Positions 49,370 to 60,045 are shown, counted from the stretch's first letter. The stretch is DNA of 64,000 nucleotides from Yponomeuta sedellus (GCA_934045075.1 OW203734.1:19694182-19758181); one strand, 5' to 3'. Numbers and translations are program-made. Notes: generated by a model from the sequence alone, not told the origin.

Positions 49370-49480
49370 ATATCAACCCTTGTATGTCCCTATCTGCTGG
49401 GGCACGGGTCTTTTTCTGCATCTCAGGAAGGTTAGGCCATACTCCACCACGGGGGCCCAGTCCGGTTTGGTGGCGTCTAT
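49370..49480 (-). mobile_element. SINE-5S 3' fragment
   Basis: Antisense ATCAACCCTTGTATGTCCCT, TCTGCTGGGGCACGGG, CACCACGGGGGCCCAGTCCG. Confidence 0.85.
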
Positions 49481-49484
49481 TTTA

Positions 49485-49790
49485 TATGTAGGCATAGCAA
49501 ATCTTTAAAGAAATCAACCTTCTGTACATAATAATTTACCACGTTGTGTTCTAAACATTATACCGGTGAATTGTTTTAGCAACTTTCGCGCGTTTGCGGT
49601 CGTTGTTTGCGAGCGCGGAGTGTTTTAGACCTGTTAAAGGTGCGGCGGCAACTTTGCCCCGTTTACTTTGACGCATGCGAGGCATTCAAACGGAATCAGT
49701 CTCGGCATGTCGTTTAAGCAATGCCTTATATATCTACAAGCTTATATAAGCCTAGTATTATTTCAAATGCATATAAGTATGTATTGGCCT
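49485..49790. other. Short shared block only
   Basis: 49672-49730 (ATTCAAACGGAATCAGTCTC) resembles 51168-51235; unclassified. Nothing else. Confidence 0.35.
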
Positions 49791-49794
49791 CACA

Positions 49795-50085
49795 CTAGGC
49801 GCAAGGACCCGAATAATCGAGGAGGGTGTGCAGACGGCGAAACTGAAGTGGAGCTGGGCTGGTCATGTCAGCCGAATGCACCGGAATAGATGGGCGAAAC
49901 TCGCCACCAAGTGGGTGCCACACGACGGACATCGAAATCGAGGCCGGCCTAGAAGACGGTGGAGAGATGATCTCGACAACCATCTACCGGAGTGGTTTGA
50001 GGTGGTCCAGGACAGAAAACCCTGGACTGAATTGGGGGAGGCCTTTGCCCAGCAAAGGGACACAAATAAAACTACGTAAAAAAAA
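49795..50085 (+). pseudogene. RTE-2 LINE C-terminus, frame intact
   Basis: Frame 49828-50079 reads MQTAKLKWSWAGHVSRMHRN, RWAKLATKWVPHDGHRNRGR, PRRRWRDDLDNHLPEWFEVV and QDRKPWTELGEAFAQQRDTN. LKWSWAGHVSRM and GRPRRRWRDDL are RTE C-terminal motifs. It ends CCCAGCAAAGGGACACAAAT. 58345-58600 is an antisense relative. Confidence 0.85.
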
Positions 50086-50086
50086 T

Positions 50087-50347
50087 TGGCCTCTACATCT
50101 ATGTAATAAGATTATTTATACAGCGTCCAGTGGCATCTTCACTTAGACTGGATGGGTGAAGGGACCACTTGGACGCTGCTGTGCCTGGGGCATTGTTTTC
50201 GATGGCCTAGGCTTGTCCAGCACCTATACCTTACTGACAGCTTAGTCGGCCGAGCCCACAGGAAGACTAGTCAGTACGGGCGGAGTCATTTAAGCCGCTG
50301 GTTTTCTTACGATGTTTTCCTTCACAGTTAGCGTGTGGTATTGCAAT
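50087..50347 (-). mobile_element. SINE-F 3' part and core
   Basis: Antisense: TTGGCCTCTACATCTATGTA, ATACAGCGTCCAGTGGCATC, CTTAGTCGGCCGAGCCCACA, TTCTTACGATGTTTTCCTTC. Inserted right after the RTE-2 3' end. Confidence 0.85.
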
Positions 50348-50349
50348 GG

Positions 50350-50650
50350 TAAAATCTGTATATCAATTCATATTTGCACCAACTGCCCGTCTCAATTTTC
50401 CTTCAGCAACTCTCCGTCGCCGGAGCCTGGAAAAAAATACTGTGAGCTACCACATTTTTTTGTAAATTTTTCTGCAAAATGATGTAGATTTTGAAATGGA
50501 CACCTTGTTTGAATTGTAACGTTCGTTAAGCCGCAGCTTCTGTGCGACTTTGAATAAAACCTTTTCATTTCATTTCAATTGTACCTTTGTAAATATTTAT
50601 GTTTATTTTTTCCTGGTGTATAATAGAGAATATCTTATCTTATCCATGGC
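50350..50650 (+). mobile_element. LINE-d / LINE-a / LINE-d nested 3' ends
   Basis: LINE-d (CCTTCAGCAACTCTCCGTCG) at 50380-50460 is interrupted by a LINE-a end (GATTTTGAAATGGACACC … AATAAAACCTTTTCATTTC) at 50485-50580. It resumes as CCTGGTGTATAATAGAGAAT at 50610, a nested insertion. Confidence 0.65.
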
Positions 50651-50729
50651 TTCATGTGTAATTTATCTTGAAACTAGTAAGGAAATTAAAAAAAAAACTT
50701 GCTTTTCTTAAGTTGAATCTACTATATTT

Positions 50730-50850
50730 TACCGTACAGCGTACACTCTACCAATTATTTTAAACGATCTACCTTCCGAACTTGTAGAAAACATCTTTTG
50801 TGAACCAAATAAGTGGCGAATCGCCCTAAAACAACACTTCTTAAGTTAAT
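50730..50850 (+). pseudogene. LINE reverse-transcriptase C-terminus
   Basis: Reads RTAYTLPIILNDLPSELVEN, IFCEPNKWRIALKQHFLS and stop. LP.ILNDLP matches the 48123-48228 end. Confidence 0.6.
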
Positions 50851-50924
50851 TGCAACAAAGAGTAACTCAGCTCACAGATAAATTTCAGGTTTTAGTAAAG
50901 TTTTTTTTTGTATCTTCTTCTTCA

Positions 50925-50970
50925 GGCTTTTTGAGACCCCTGCTGGACATAGCCCTACCCTCTTTTTTGT
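50925..50970 (-). mobile_element. RTE-1/SINE-Z tail scrap
   Basis: TTCTTCTTCAGGCTTTTTGA followed by CTGCTGGACATAGCCCT. Confidence 0.65.
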
Positions 50971-50974
50971 ATAT

Positions 50975-51465
50975 AGTACGTATTATGCGCAATTTATTGA
51001 ATAAAAATGTAATTAATTACATTATTTAACAAACTGAACGACATCGTCGATTCGCAAATAAAGCCCAGTACATAAACATTTTCTGCTTGACGTATTTGGC
51101 CTTGAAGTTTCATTTGTTATAAATGCTATTGTTAATTCTTGGTTTTAGGCCAAAATTATGTGTTGGAAAATTATGTGCCATTCATTCAAACTGAATCATC
51201 TCGGCATGTCAAGTAGGCAATGCCTTACACATCTTCATGTGCATCTAAAGTTTCAGGAAATGGAAAAACATAACTATTTACTCGTATCATTGTACAGCGA
51301 GAATTTGAAACGTAAGGATTACTCCATTTTTGTCCAAGATATAATATAATATCGGCTAGAGATTGTATTTAATATTATTAATAGCCTCTATTACCGATTC
51401 TTTTTGACAAATACACAAACACACAACATTATTTTTAAAAACCTATTTAACATAAACCTATTTAC
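50975..51465. other. No recognised feature
   Basis: Apart from the 51168-51235 block shared with 49.7 kb, nothing seen. Confidence 0.35.
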
Positions 51466-51469
51466 ACTA

Positions 51470-51885
51470 TTTTTATTTTAAATGCACTAACCCGTGCTAA
51501 GGAACAAATTTAAAAACCTATTTAGAGGCTAAAAATTTCACCCATGCCGGGATTCGAACCCGCAACCTCTGGCTATCCGTACCAGCGCTCTACCAATAGA
51601 ACCAATGGGCGACTCACGGCATCAGTGAAATTTCGAACCTCTTTACAATATTCTCTGTATTACGTACAGGCAGCGACATCTGACTTAAGCAAATTGCCTA
51701 TTTAAATAAACCTATTTTTTAAAAACCTATTGAGCTCAATTGGGAGCGCTGGCACGGATAGCCAGAGGTTGCGGGTTCTAATCCCGGCATGGGTGAAATT
51801 TTTAGCCCCTAAATAGGTTTTTAAATTTGCTATCATATAATCCTTAGCACGAGTTAGTGCATTAAAAATAAAAATAGTATAAACA
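51470..51885. mobile_element. SINE-P inverted pair with linkers at both outer ends
   Basis: Antisense linker and near full-length antisense SINE (51475-51695), then a sense copy from GAGCTCAATTGGGAGCGCTG to GCCCCTAAATAGGTTTTTAA and sense linker GCACGAGTTAGTGCATTAAA to about 51882. Arms differ at several sites, so two insertions are as likely as one fold-back. Confidence 0.8.
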
Positions 51886-51949
51886 TTATTTTTACTAAAT
51901 CATTGTTATGATTTAAACATATTTTACTTACACTTAACATTTTGTCGGA

Positions 51950-52000
51950 CGAGCACGACCAGGTTTCGCTCGGATTCGCGGATCTTATTAGAGACGTTTA
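51950..52000. repeat. Repeat Y centre fragment
   Basis: ACGACCAGGTTTCGCTCGGA and TTCGCGGATCTTA match the centre of the 46-kb copy. Confidence 0.5.
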
Positions 52001-52006
52001 TGTGAG

Positions 52007-52388
52007 AAGCGCTCGTAGCCTAGGCGAACCGATTGATTGGAATCAATCACTTGGTTAAGCAACAACAGGCGTGGTCAGGTACGGGATGGGTGAGCGTCCC
52101 GTTACTAGTGACATTTTGTTAAAATGCTAGTGGCATTTTTCCGAGCGCTTCCGTGCTTTGCAAGGTACGTTAAGCCGTTGGTGCCGGCTGTCATATAATG
52201 GCAGTCGTTAGGCCATATCAGAGGCCTTAGGGGCGGCTTGATAACTTCTGACAGTAAGGCCCGCCACTGTCATACAATCCTCCACCAACCCGGACTTGGT
52301 CCCCATGGTAGAATATGGCCTAACCTTCCTGCGATGCAGGAAGAGACCTGCGCCCCAGCAGTGGGGACATACAAAGGTTGATAACGAT
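52007..52388 (+). mobile_element. SINE-5S, subfamily A, full length
   Basis: Head AAGCGCTCGTAGCCTAGGCG, GGTTAAGCAACAACAGGCGT and GGATGGGTGAGCG at 5S spacing. Body TGGTGCCGGCTGTCATATAA and tail GCCCCAGCAGTGGGGACATA, then AAAGGTTGATAACGAT. A short duplication of CTAGTG.CATTTT lies near 52110-52140. Confidence 0.92.
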
Positions 52389-52532
52389 TAGAGAAGTTAA
52401 ATATTAAGGTAATCCTTTTACGGACATTATTATGTAGATTTAAAAAAAAAACAATTTTTAATAATACATTATTACTCATATTATTTCAAGAGTTGAGATT
52501 TTTATTACTGCAAAAAATAAATAATTTCTATT

Positions 52533-52713
52533 ACACTATTTTTATTTTTAATGCACTAACCCGTGCTAAGGAACAAATTTAAAAACCTATTTAGAGGCTA
52601 AAAATTTCACCCGTGCCGGGATTGCGATAACCCGCAACCTCTGATAGCCAGAGGTTGCGGGTTCGAATCCCGGCATGGGTGAAATTTTTAGCCTCTAAAT
52701 AGGTTTTTAAATA
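52533..52713. mobile_element. SINE-P palindrome turning next to the anticodon stem, plus linker
   Basis: Antisense linker, then arms 52577-52642 and 52650-52713 that pair closely over about 64 bp. The 7-nt loop GATAGCC lies in the 3' half of the anticodon arm. The left arm has a small insertion (GGGATTGCGATAACCC). Confidence 0.88.
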
Positions 52714-52714
52714 A

Positions 52715-53410
52715 TTTCTATGTTATTACCACAGTTATGTACTTAATGGAATTAAAATGAATCTACTAGCAATGGACAAGCAGGATTTTATAGCATAGGA
52801 ACACAAAATAGGAAGTCCCCACCACAGTATTAAATTAACCTTGAGGCATTTGCAAAATAAATAAATTTTTAGCTTAAATTAAATGCCATTGTTTTCCTTC
52901 GATCTTGCTTGAAATTTTAAAAGGTTCATATTATTAAATATCTAATTTATATCATATAATGTAACGAATCACCTCAATTACACCTACACTTTTATTTCAC
53001 TAACTCTCTTAATGTTTGGTTTACTGGTGACCATTTTAATTATGTAGACACGCAAAGCGCTTTCTTGAATATAAATGAAACATAAAATATCTAATGCTAT
53101 AGTCTGAAATATCAAAGCACGTAACCACTGTATGGCGCTACTTATCCAAACTTTAACAAAGGACCGCCTCAGAATATTCAACCACTACGCTGCCAAAAAA
53201 ATTGCAAGAGAAAAAACCACACAAAGCCAGTAGAAAAATGCAAACAATTTGACACAATAAACGTCTTTAAAACCAACATAATAGGTACCGCTGTCGCTTA
53301 AAACGCCGCTGGTAAGACGCGGGACATTTTTCACAATTTGTGACGCGTCGTGAGCGCGAGGCAGCGGTGAAAAATCAACAGAAACACTTTAATCATAGAC
53401 TGGGAACACA
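52715..53410. other. No recognised feature
   Basis: GC-rich patch near 53290-53380 (GACGCGTCGTGAGCGCGAGG). No repeat match. Confidence 0.4.
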
Positions 53411-53414
53411 CGGA

Positions 53415-53491
53415 AGGTCCATCAAGAAACTATTATAGTCTATTAATCTATTATAGAGGTCGATATTAGGTTGAACTTTCTTGATGGACCT
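53415..53491. repeat. 15-bp inverted repeat
   Basis: AGGTCCATCAAGAAA (53415-53429) and its exact complement (53477-53491) enclose 47 bp, just before the repeat Q array. Confidence 0.8.
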
Positions 53492-53504
53492 CGGTAGGTA
53501 CCAA

Positions 53505-53995
53505 GGTTTAAAAATCTGCCAAATATGGCGTATCAACAAAGCCGCTGTGCACTCGCTTCTTCATCCCATGCTGAGTTAGTACTATTTTGGAATTTGCCAC
53601 GGAACACCCGGCAAAAAAGTTCAACCTAGTATTGTCCTACAAAAATTAAAAAATCTGCCAAATACGGCATGACACCAGAGCTGCAGTAGCTCGCTTCTTT
53701 AGCTCATGCATTACCATTTTATAATTTTCTGCGGAACGTCCGGCATTAAAGTTCAACTAGTATCAACCTACAAAAATAAAAAAATCGGCCAAATAAGGCA
53801 CAACAGCAAAGAGTACTTCTTCAGCCCATGCCGAGTTAGTACCATTTTATAATTTGCAACGGAACGTCCGGCGTGAAAGTTCAACCTAGCATCAAGCTAC
53901 AAAAAATACAAAATTGGTCAAATAAGGCATAGCACCAAAGAGTATTTCGTCAGCCCATGCAAAGTTTTATAATTTGCCGCACTCACTGCAATGAA
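53505..53995. repeat. Repeat Q, degenerate tandem, ~130-139 bp x 3.6
   Basis: Units start near 53510, 53649, 53780 and 53909 with AAAAATCTGCCAAATA-like sequence. Each carries GCCCATGC.GAGTTAGTA, ATTTTATAATTTGC and GGAACGTCCGGC…AAGTTCAACCTAG. Unit divergence is large. A lone unit is at 21827. Confidence 0.75.
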
Positions 53996-53999
53996 TATG

Positions 54000-54220
54000 C
54001 CTTACGGGTTTTGTTGCAGGTATATACCGTACCATGCGTTTGGTTACTGCTTCTCCTACTCGTTGTACTCTGCGTGTTGTTTTGTTTTTATACATTTACG
54101 AGCGTGTGTGCAAATGTGAGTAAATTAATTTATCTATTTATCGTTAGTTACAAAATTCTATATACCTTCCAAATTTTCATTATGAGTACAAACGTACGAA
54201 AATTTTGCCAAGCTGAAGAA
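54000..54220. other. No recognised feature
   Basis: A hydrophobic frame (LLLLLVVLCVLFCFY) at 54040-54110 comes from T/G-rich sequence and is not convincing. Confidence 0.35.
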
Positions 54221-54224
54221 TTTG

Positions 54225-54449
54225 CTGTGTGGTGTCGGCCTAGAGAATAGCACCAACCCAATTCTTCCCGCGGGTGACACAAACCGGGGGGTGGGCAGCA
54301 GCGCCCCCTGCACTACAATTCGCTGCGATCCTCAACCCGCATGCCCAGCGAGGGGATTATGGGCATTACCCCCTATGATAGCACAACATGGCGCTCTTTG
54401 GGGGAGGGCTATGTCCAGCAGTGGACTAGTATAGCCTGACGACGAAGAA
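54225..54449 (+). mobile_element. SINE-Z
   Basis: GTGGTGTCGGCCTAGAGAAT, CGGGGGGTGGGCAGCAGCGC, AACCCGCATGCCCAGCGAGG and TTTGGGGGAGGGCTATGTCC, ending AGTATAGCCTGACGACGAAG. Loses the GTCGTAAAAGGCGACTAAGG block. Confidence 0.85.
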
Positions 54450-54984
54450 TTTAGAAGAGAGTTTTTTTATAGTGTTCATAGTGTCATTAAATTTTGATTC
54501 TACTGTCATTATTTTTTGTTTGATGAGTTCTTACGATAGGAAAATTTCAAAGTTTTATGTTATAATCTTCAAACATGTGTTATTATGTGGTTGTTTTTTA
54601 TATGTAACATTAGTTATGTAGTTGTTTTTTAAACTTTTATTAATTTGTACAGTTTGATGTCGAAATGTCACTATCGTTTGTGAAGATATCACGATGAACG
54701 AAGAGGCGGCCTACGGTTGTATTGTTTTTAATGTTTAATAACTGTGTACTACTAACAGCCCAAGTTACAGTCATATAACAGAAAAGAGTATGCTTCAAGA
54801 ACTTTACAATTGAATTAGTAAGATTTCACATCCAGCTTGCTCCTAGAATCAAAATATTTACTCAGATAATAAGAATGTTGGCAGCTCCAGGTCTTCGTCA
54901 CAAATGGCAAAGTTCATGAATAAAAATACAAGTGGTGCGTGGGAAACTAACGTGGTGCAATTTTTAAATAAACTTAGATATAGT
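54450..54984. other. No recognised feature
   Basis: AT-rich. Confidence 0.4.
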
Positions 54985-55266
54985 ATTTTCTAATGTTAAC
55001 ACGAGCACTACACATAATTAAAATGGTTTTTATACGGATTTTACTCATTTATTACATTTTTTTTTATTTTTACAATATTCCGACGTTTCGGCAAAAAATT
55101 AACTTTTGTAATTTTAAGCCGAGGGTAGTAAACTAACAGTTAATGATTTCAAAAAGACGTCTGTCACCTCAGTCATCCGAGACCACGGCACCTGAAAAAA
55201 ATCCGAAACGTCGGAAAATTGTAAAAAAAAATGTAATAAACGAGTAAAATCCGTATAAAAACCTTT
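54985..55266. repeat. Repeat N, fold-back copy
   Basis: Left arm with GTTAACACGAGCACTACACA, TTTTTATACGGATTTTACTC and TTCCGACGTTTCGGC. Right arm has CGAAACGTCGGAAAATTGTA, AATCCGTATAAAAACC. The centre carries CATCCGAGACCACGGCACCT, as at 3770-3810. Confidence 0.75.
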
Positions 55267-55269
55267 TTA

Positions 55270-56060
55270 AACTTGGATGTTTGTAAACAATTTTTTTTGT
55301 TATCAAAAAGATCGTTGTGACAAAAAAAGCAAATCCCGTACCATGTATGACAATCGATGTTATTTCACATCTGGGTTTGTCAATGATGTCCCGGTTATAT
55401 GCCGCGTAAACTGTATAAGAAAAAAAAACATGTTTTTGCTATGGTCTTACACAAAACTTATTGCGAAAATGTCATGAAAAATATAGGTAAATCTCTCCAC
55501 ATCAAATGCAATCTCACCAAAAGGAGACTGAATAAACTAGAATTATTGAATTATTAATTACCTCGAACAAAAAAGTCGCACAAACGAAGTTCTTTCGTTC
55601 TATCTTGCACAGAGCTTGCCCCACCGACACTTGAGGAATGTGTCTTCACCCTTCAGAAGTATCAGCAATTTTCCTCTTTAAGAAAATTTGTTCGCCTGAA
55701 CAAACAACAAAGGCAAAGGAAATGTGCCCTTTGAGGCCCTATAGAATCGTAGGGCAATACTCGTAGAGGCCGGAGTCAAACGGTGCAAATTAAGGGCATA
55801 AAAACCAAAAGAGGTCGTGGATTCTTTTTTCTAAACGTTTGCACAAAAAGTTTACGCACAGAAGGTCCCCCAACTCTGGATACTTTGACCTCTGCTTCTA
55901 CGTTATGAGTATTGTAGGGAAAGTACTGTGTGAAGGCCTAAACTATAAGCCTACTAGCAGAATGTGGATGATAGTAAAACGCTAGTTGTTTCTCGGTTGA
56001 TACATTTTCTACAAGTGTCACACATCACAACAAATTCAATTCAATTCAAATTCAAAATAC
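55270..56060. other. No recognised feature
   Basis: No repeat or domain seen. Confidence 0.4.
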
Positions 56061-56290
56061 TATACTACTCCACTGCTGGACTAGCCCTCCCCTAAAGACC
56101 GCTACGTTGTGCTATTATAGGGGGTAATGCCCATAATCCCCACGCTGGACATGCGGGTTGGGGATCGCAGTTCGGTGGAATTGTACTGCAGGGGGCGCTG
56201 CTGCCTAACCCCCGGTTTGTGTCCCTTAGTCGCCTTTTACGACACCCGCGGGAAGAATTGGGTTGGTGCTATTCTCTAGGCCGACACCAT
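56061..56290 (-). mobile_element. SINE-Z, full length
   Basis: Antisense: CTCCACTGCTGGACTAGCCC, CCCCACGCTGGACATGCGGG, GCAGGGGGCGCTGCTGCC, then CGACACCCGCGGGAAGAATT and CTATTCTCTAGGCCGACACC, the SINE's 5' end. Confidence 0.88.
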
Positions 56291-56364
56291 ACGGCAGAGA
56301 TTCAATTCGGTGTCAGTCATGTATCGGGATACGATTATAACCGGCCAATACATGTGCATACATC

Positions 56365-56415
56365 ACCTCCAATAATAAGATGATCTATACAACGTCCAGT
56401 GGAACGTCCTTACGC
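56365..56415 (-). mobile_element. SINE-F tail scrap
   Basis: AATAAGATGATCTATACAAC then GTCCAGTGGAACGTCCTTAC. Confidence 0.6.
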
Positions 56416-56419
56416 CTCC

Positions 56420-56860
56420 TCTCCAACATACCACCCATTTTTTAGTATTTTATCTTTTAATTTAATTTATTTAGTGCAAACAAAAATGCATCACAAAATC
56501 TGAACATTCACTAAAACTTCGTCTTAAATAGTAGCTTAACAAAAATAGGACATAAAACTGAAATACTAAATTCATTAAGATACCGCTCGAGACACACTAG
56601 GCCTAAATGATTCCTCGGCTGCACCGCAAGGCAAATCCTTTGCACCAGGTATTGTTATTAATATTCTAATTAATAAAAATTTTGCACATAGGCAAACATA
56701 ACGTTATTTAGCATCATCTACGCCAACCTTAGTTTTGGAGACAAGATTGCAATTTGGAGACAAGATTGCAACATAACAATCAGATATTGCAATTTACAAT
56801 ATTCACTCATTTACTTCTAGATTATATATGAAATTTAGTATAGTGAGGGAATATATATAT
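56420..56860. other. No recognised feature
   Basis: One near-exact short tandem near 56745-56775 (TTGGAGACAAGATTGCAA). Confidence 0.4.
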
Positions 56861-56864
56861 ATTA

Positions 56865-57043
56865 TTATATGTGCACGAGTATGTTTGTTAATTTTTCACA
56901 TCTAAACGGTTGGATTTGAGTAAAATTTTTGGTATGAAGTTAGCTGACACCCTGGATTAATATATAGTTTTACAGCGATACAATGTCTTATTCCCATGGG
57001 AAATTCGGTGAATGGCGGGTAAAACCGCGGGGCACAGCTAGTA
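56865..57043 (+). mobile_element. Helitron 3' end, second family
   Basis: GGTATGAAGTTAGCTGACAC, CTTATTCCCATGGGAAATTC, then ACCGCGGGGCACAGCTAG and host T. The CTAG terminus with a nearby GC-rich stem is Helitron-like. This family differs from 2792 and 17531. The 5' end is not identified. Confidence 0.65.
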
Positions 57044-57099
57044 TTATATCACAATAACATAACAAAAAATAACAATAGATACACCGTTCAGTCATATTA

Positions 57100-57183
57100 G
57101 TTCCGATATTTCTATTACACGAATTTATCCGATTCTATCCGATAGTAGCCGAGGTATATCCTAAAAGCTATCAGACTGTATCG
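57100..57183. repeat. Repeat T
   Basis: AGTTCCGATATTTCTATTAC, TCCGATAGTAGCCGAGGTAT, CAGACTGTA. Inverted relative to 24430-24500; its AGCTATCAGACTGTA end also precedes the element at 24661. Confidence 0.55.
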
Positions 57184-57572
57184 TTATACTATTTTTATTT
57201 TTAATGCACTAACCCGTGCTAAGGACAATTTTTTTTAAAAACCTATTTTAGAGGCTAAAAATTCCACCCATGCCGGGCTTCGAACCCGCGACCTCTGGCT
57301 ATCCGTGCCAGCGCTCTATCCAACTGAGCTAATGGGCGACTAACTGCAAAGTAGGTAGTCGGGGCTGTAAGTGATGCAATCTACTTCAGCCAGATGTCGC
57401 TGCCTGTACGTAATACAGAGAATAGTGTAAAGAGGTTTGAAATTTCACTGATGCCGGTGAGTCGCTCATTAGCTCAGTTGGATAGAGCGCTGGCACGGAT
57501 AGCCAGAGGTCGCGGGTTCGAAGCCCGGCATGGGTGGAATTTTTAGCCTCTAAAATAGGTTTTTTAAAAAAA
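57184..57572. mobile_element. SINE-P large palindrome with matching private mutations
   Basis: Antisense linker, antisense arm 57231-57340, SINE 5' body 57341-57460 and sense arm 57461-57572. Both arms carry the same changes: AAGCCCGG instead of AATCCCGG in the B box, and CTAAAATAGG with an extra A. The arms therefore derive from one template and were not two insertions. Confidence 0.9.
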
Positions 57573-57574
57573 GA

Positions 57575-57900
57575 CTGTATCGTTCTAGGCGAGTTAGATT
57601 TCTGCATTTTCCTGGTCTATGACGAATCCGCGTCCGTCCAAGGGGCGCGCTGGCTGATGGCGTAATGATGGAAATTAGAGAAACGGGAATGGTGCCACGA
57701 ATTACTCGGTGGCGAGAGTGGGCGTGTTTTTATAAAGCTCTGAATTAGGTTTTGGGTCTCTTGAATTTTTCATTGAGGATATTTCAGTAATAATTTTGAT
57801 ATGAGAATGAGAAGTGGTAAATACAAAAACTTGCAAAAAAAATTTCGATAATGTATAATGTCAGTAGATTTTAGTATTAAGCTAGCCTTAGTACAAATTA
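57575..57900. other. No recognised feature
   Basis: No repeat seen. Confidence 0.4.
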
Positions 57901-57902
57901 TA

Positions 57903-58012
57903 TATTAAACGGGTCAAATTGCGATTATTTATAAGTTAAAACGTAATTACCTTATTTCCCCACATAACTGGTATGTATAAGTATCGCGAATCATTATGAA
58001 ATACTTAGTCAC
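57903..58012. repeat. Repeat X
   Basis: AAACGTAATTACCTTATTTC, CCCACATAACTGGTATGTAT, AGTATCGCGAATCATTATGA. Confidence 0.55.
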
Positions 58013-58034
58013 AAATAATTTTTAATGTAATAAA

Positions 58035-58125
58035 GAATTTTCATTCATTCATTCGTTTGTTCGTTCGATCGTTTTTTTCGTTCGTTCGTTTGTTCGTTTT
58101 ATTGTTCGTTTGTTTTATTGTTCAT
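58035..58125. repeat. (GTTC)n / (ATTC)n microsatellite
   Basis: Imperfect TTCA/TTCG runs after AATAAAGAATTTTCATTCAT, possibly a LINE tail. Confidence 0.85.
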
Positions 58126-58132
58126 TCAAATT

Positions 58133-58315
58133 CAAATCAATTTATTTCAACGTAAAGAATTTACGTTCTGTTTGCTGAATATCAATGTAAAATGTAAGCC
58201 GCTGCCTTCTTTTGTAGTGGAGTAAAAGGCAGCGGAAAAAACACTCCACTCTGACCATCTTTTCTCAAATCATCTTAAACCAAATACATCAGTTGCCATA
58301 CGTAAACCCAATAAG
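58133..58315 (-). mobile_element. LINE-c 3' end
   Basis: Antisense: TCAAATCAATTTATTTCAAC, GTTTGCTGAATATCAATGTA, GTAAGCCGCTGCCTT, CACTCCACTCTGACCATC. Confidence 0.6.
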
Positions 58316-58339
58316 ATTTCATGATTGCCATTTTTTTTT

Positions 58340-58600
58340 ACTAGCCATAACTGTTGCCCACTGCTGGGCAAAGGCCTCCCCTTCAGATATCTACTCCTCT
58401 TTGCTGACGGCCAATGCTTCCCACCCAGGTAAATATTTGGTCAGGTCGTCGCACCATCTCCGCCTTGGTCTGCCTCGTCGTCGGTAGCCATCGCACGGGA
58501 CCCAATCAGTGACGATTTTCGCCCGCCTTTCCGGCTCCATACGTCTGACATGGCCAGCCCAGCTCCACTTGAGCTTAGCGGTCGCCATTAAAAACCCTAA
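58340..58600 (-). pseudogene. RTE-2 LINE C-terminus
   Basis: Minus strand reads ATAKLKWSWAGHVRRMEPER, RAKIVTDWVPCDGYRRRGRP, RRRWCDDLTKYLPGWEALAV and SKEE, then a stop from a frameshift. It ends in GGGCAAAGG…CAGCAGTGGGCAAC at about 58345. Same lineage as 49795-50085. Confidence 0.85.
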
Positions 58601-58601
58601 A

Positions 58602-59218
58602 TGCCAAAGCATTAGTCAAATGTCTCACAATAGTAGGGGAAAACATAAGTGCTGCGGCCAGACACGACGAAATAAACGTGTGTGATGTACTGCTTGTACA
58701 TGACAATCCTTTCCGACAAACTTGGCCCTATAGCGAAATGTACGAAAACAGTAATCAAATGACACAAAGCCTCCACTAGGCCAATATAAACAGACACAAG
58801 AAGCGCGAAGGCCTTCACACCTCTAACGTGTTTCCTAATACAATTCGATCGCAATTACTCAAACTCGGATAAAGTCCCTAATAGAATATGGTACGAGGGA
58901 ATTTCGCTAGATAGGCAGACATTTCTCATATACTCTGCTAGTAGACTCATTCGTCTATTCCTGAGTACCTATATCCGATCGGCACATGAATAGAACCTGT
59001 GTCTGCTTGAGTGGGGCTCGTATAAAAAGAAGGAATCGTTATTGTAATGTGAACCCCTAATCTTGCCCCCTAAATATTTTATTAATTTATTCACAAGAAC
59101 ACGTAAAAAAAACCACACTTATATAATTTGCCAAACTGCTAATGCAGTTTATCGGAAAGCTCTTGGTAACAATTTTTATATATAAACTTAAACAAACTAC
59201 ACAATCAACAGTATCGAT
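58602..59218. other. No recognised feature
   Basis: An 80-codon minus frame (58612-58854) has hydrophobic stretches but no domain. Confidence 0.3.
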
Positions 59219-59221
59219 TGT

Positions 59222-59822
59222 ACTTTTTTAATACAGTTGCTCAAAAAGTGGCGTATTGCAGGGACGTATAGCGTGCGGGATGTGGGCTATTACACACTCG
59301 TGCTTTTTTTACCTTTCTCGCACTCGTGCGTTTTCTTCCCCAACTGTCAAAATAATGTCTATTAAAAAGAAAAACCAACCATGAAGTTTTTACTTAAAAA
59401 AAATCATAGAAGTTTTTATGAGCTACTAATTTGATTCAATATCAGATTTAATTAAATGAGTTAAGTTAGGTTTCATTTCATTTCATCTCATTAAATTTCA
59501 TTTTCATTTCATATCAATAAAATAATTCTACTGAAAACTTGGCTGTATGGGCATAGTTCCCTTTGCTCACTAGAATGGGTGAAGAAAAAAAATCTCTGCT
59601 TATATATTTTTACGGTTGGCGCCATTTTCCAAATATTTTTTTTTTATTAAATTGCTTATTTTTTTCGCATCTTTATTAAAAATAGTCGTTCAGTACACGT
59701 GCGGAACCGTCATTGCAACTTGTTCCGACTGTCAACCCTCGCCTTCGGCTGCGCCTCGGCTCGGGTAGACATTTGTCAGAACTCTTTGCAATGACAGCCT
59801 TTCCGCACTTGTAATGAAATAT
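59222..59822 (-). mobile_element. Repeat I, antisense, long-loop copy
   Basis: From TTTTTTAATACAGTTGCTCA to TTTCCGCACTTGTAATGAAA. Keeps the GC-rich loop (CTTCGGCTGCGCCTCGG). The last 70 bp found in the other two copies is absent. Confidence 0.85.
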
Positions 59823-59987
59823 ACTATTTGAATCTGAAGCATAGGATAGGTTTACAAGCTGGCTTCCTCAAAAAAAATAAAATTTAAACTGTTTAATTTC
59901 GTAAAAAGAATCCACTAAATATTCTAGCTCTGGAAACTAAAAACCTTCTACGTAAGATAATAGTGCTTCCAGAAGTTGCTCTACGTT

Positions 59988-60045
59988 TATAATATAAAAA
60001 CGAATCCCCGAATGTGTTGGTAAGCGCAAATCTCGAGATTCTATC
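59988..60045 (+). mobile_element. Helitron 5' fragment
   Basis: TTATAATATAAAAACGAATC, GAATGTGTTGGTAAGCGCAA: the start of the 2792/17531 family. Confidence 0.6.
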
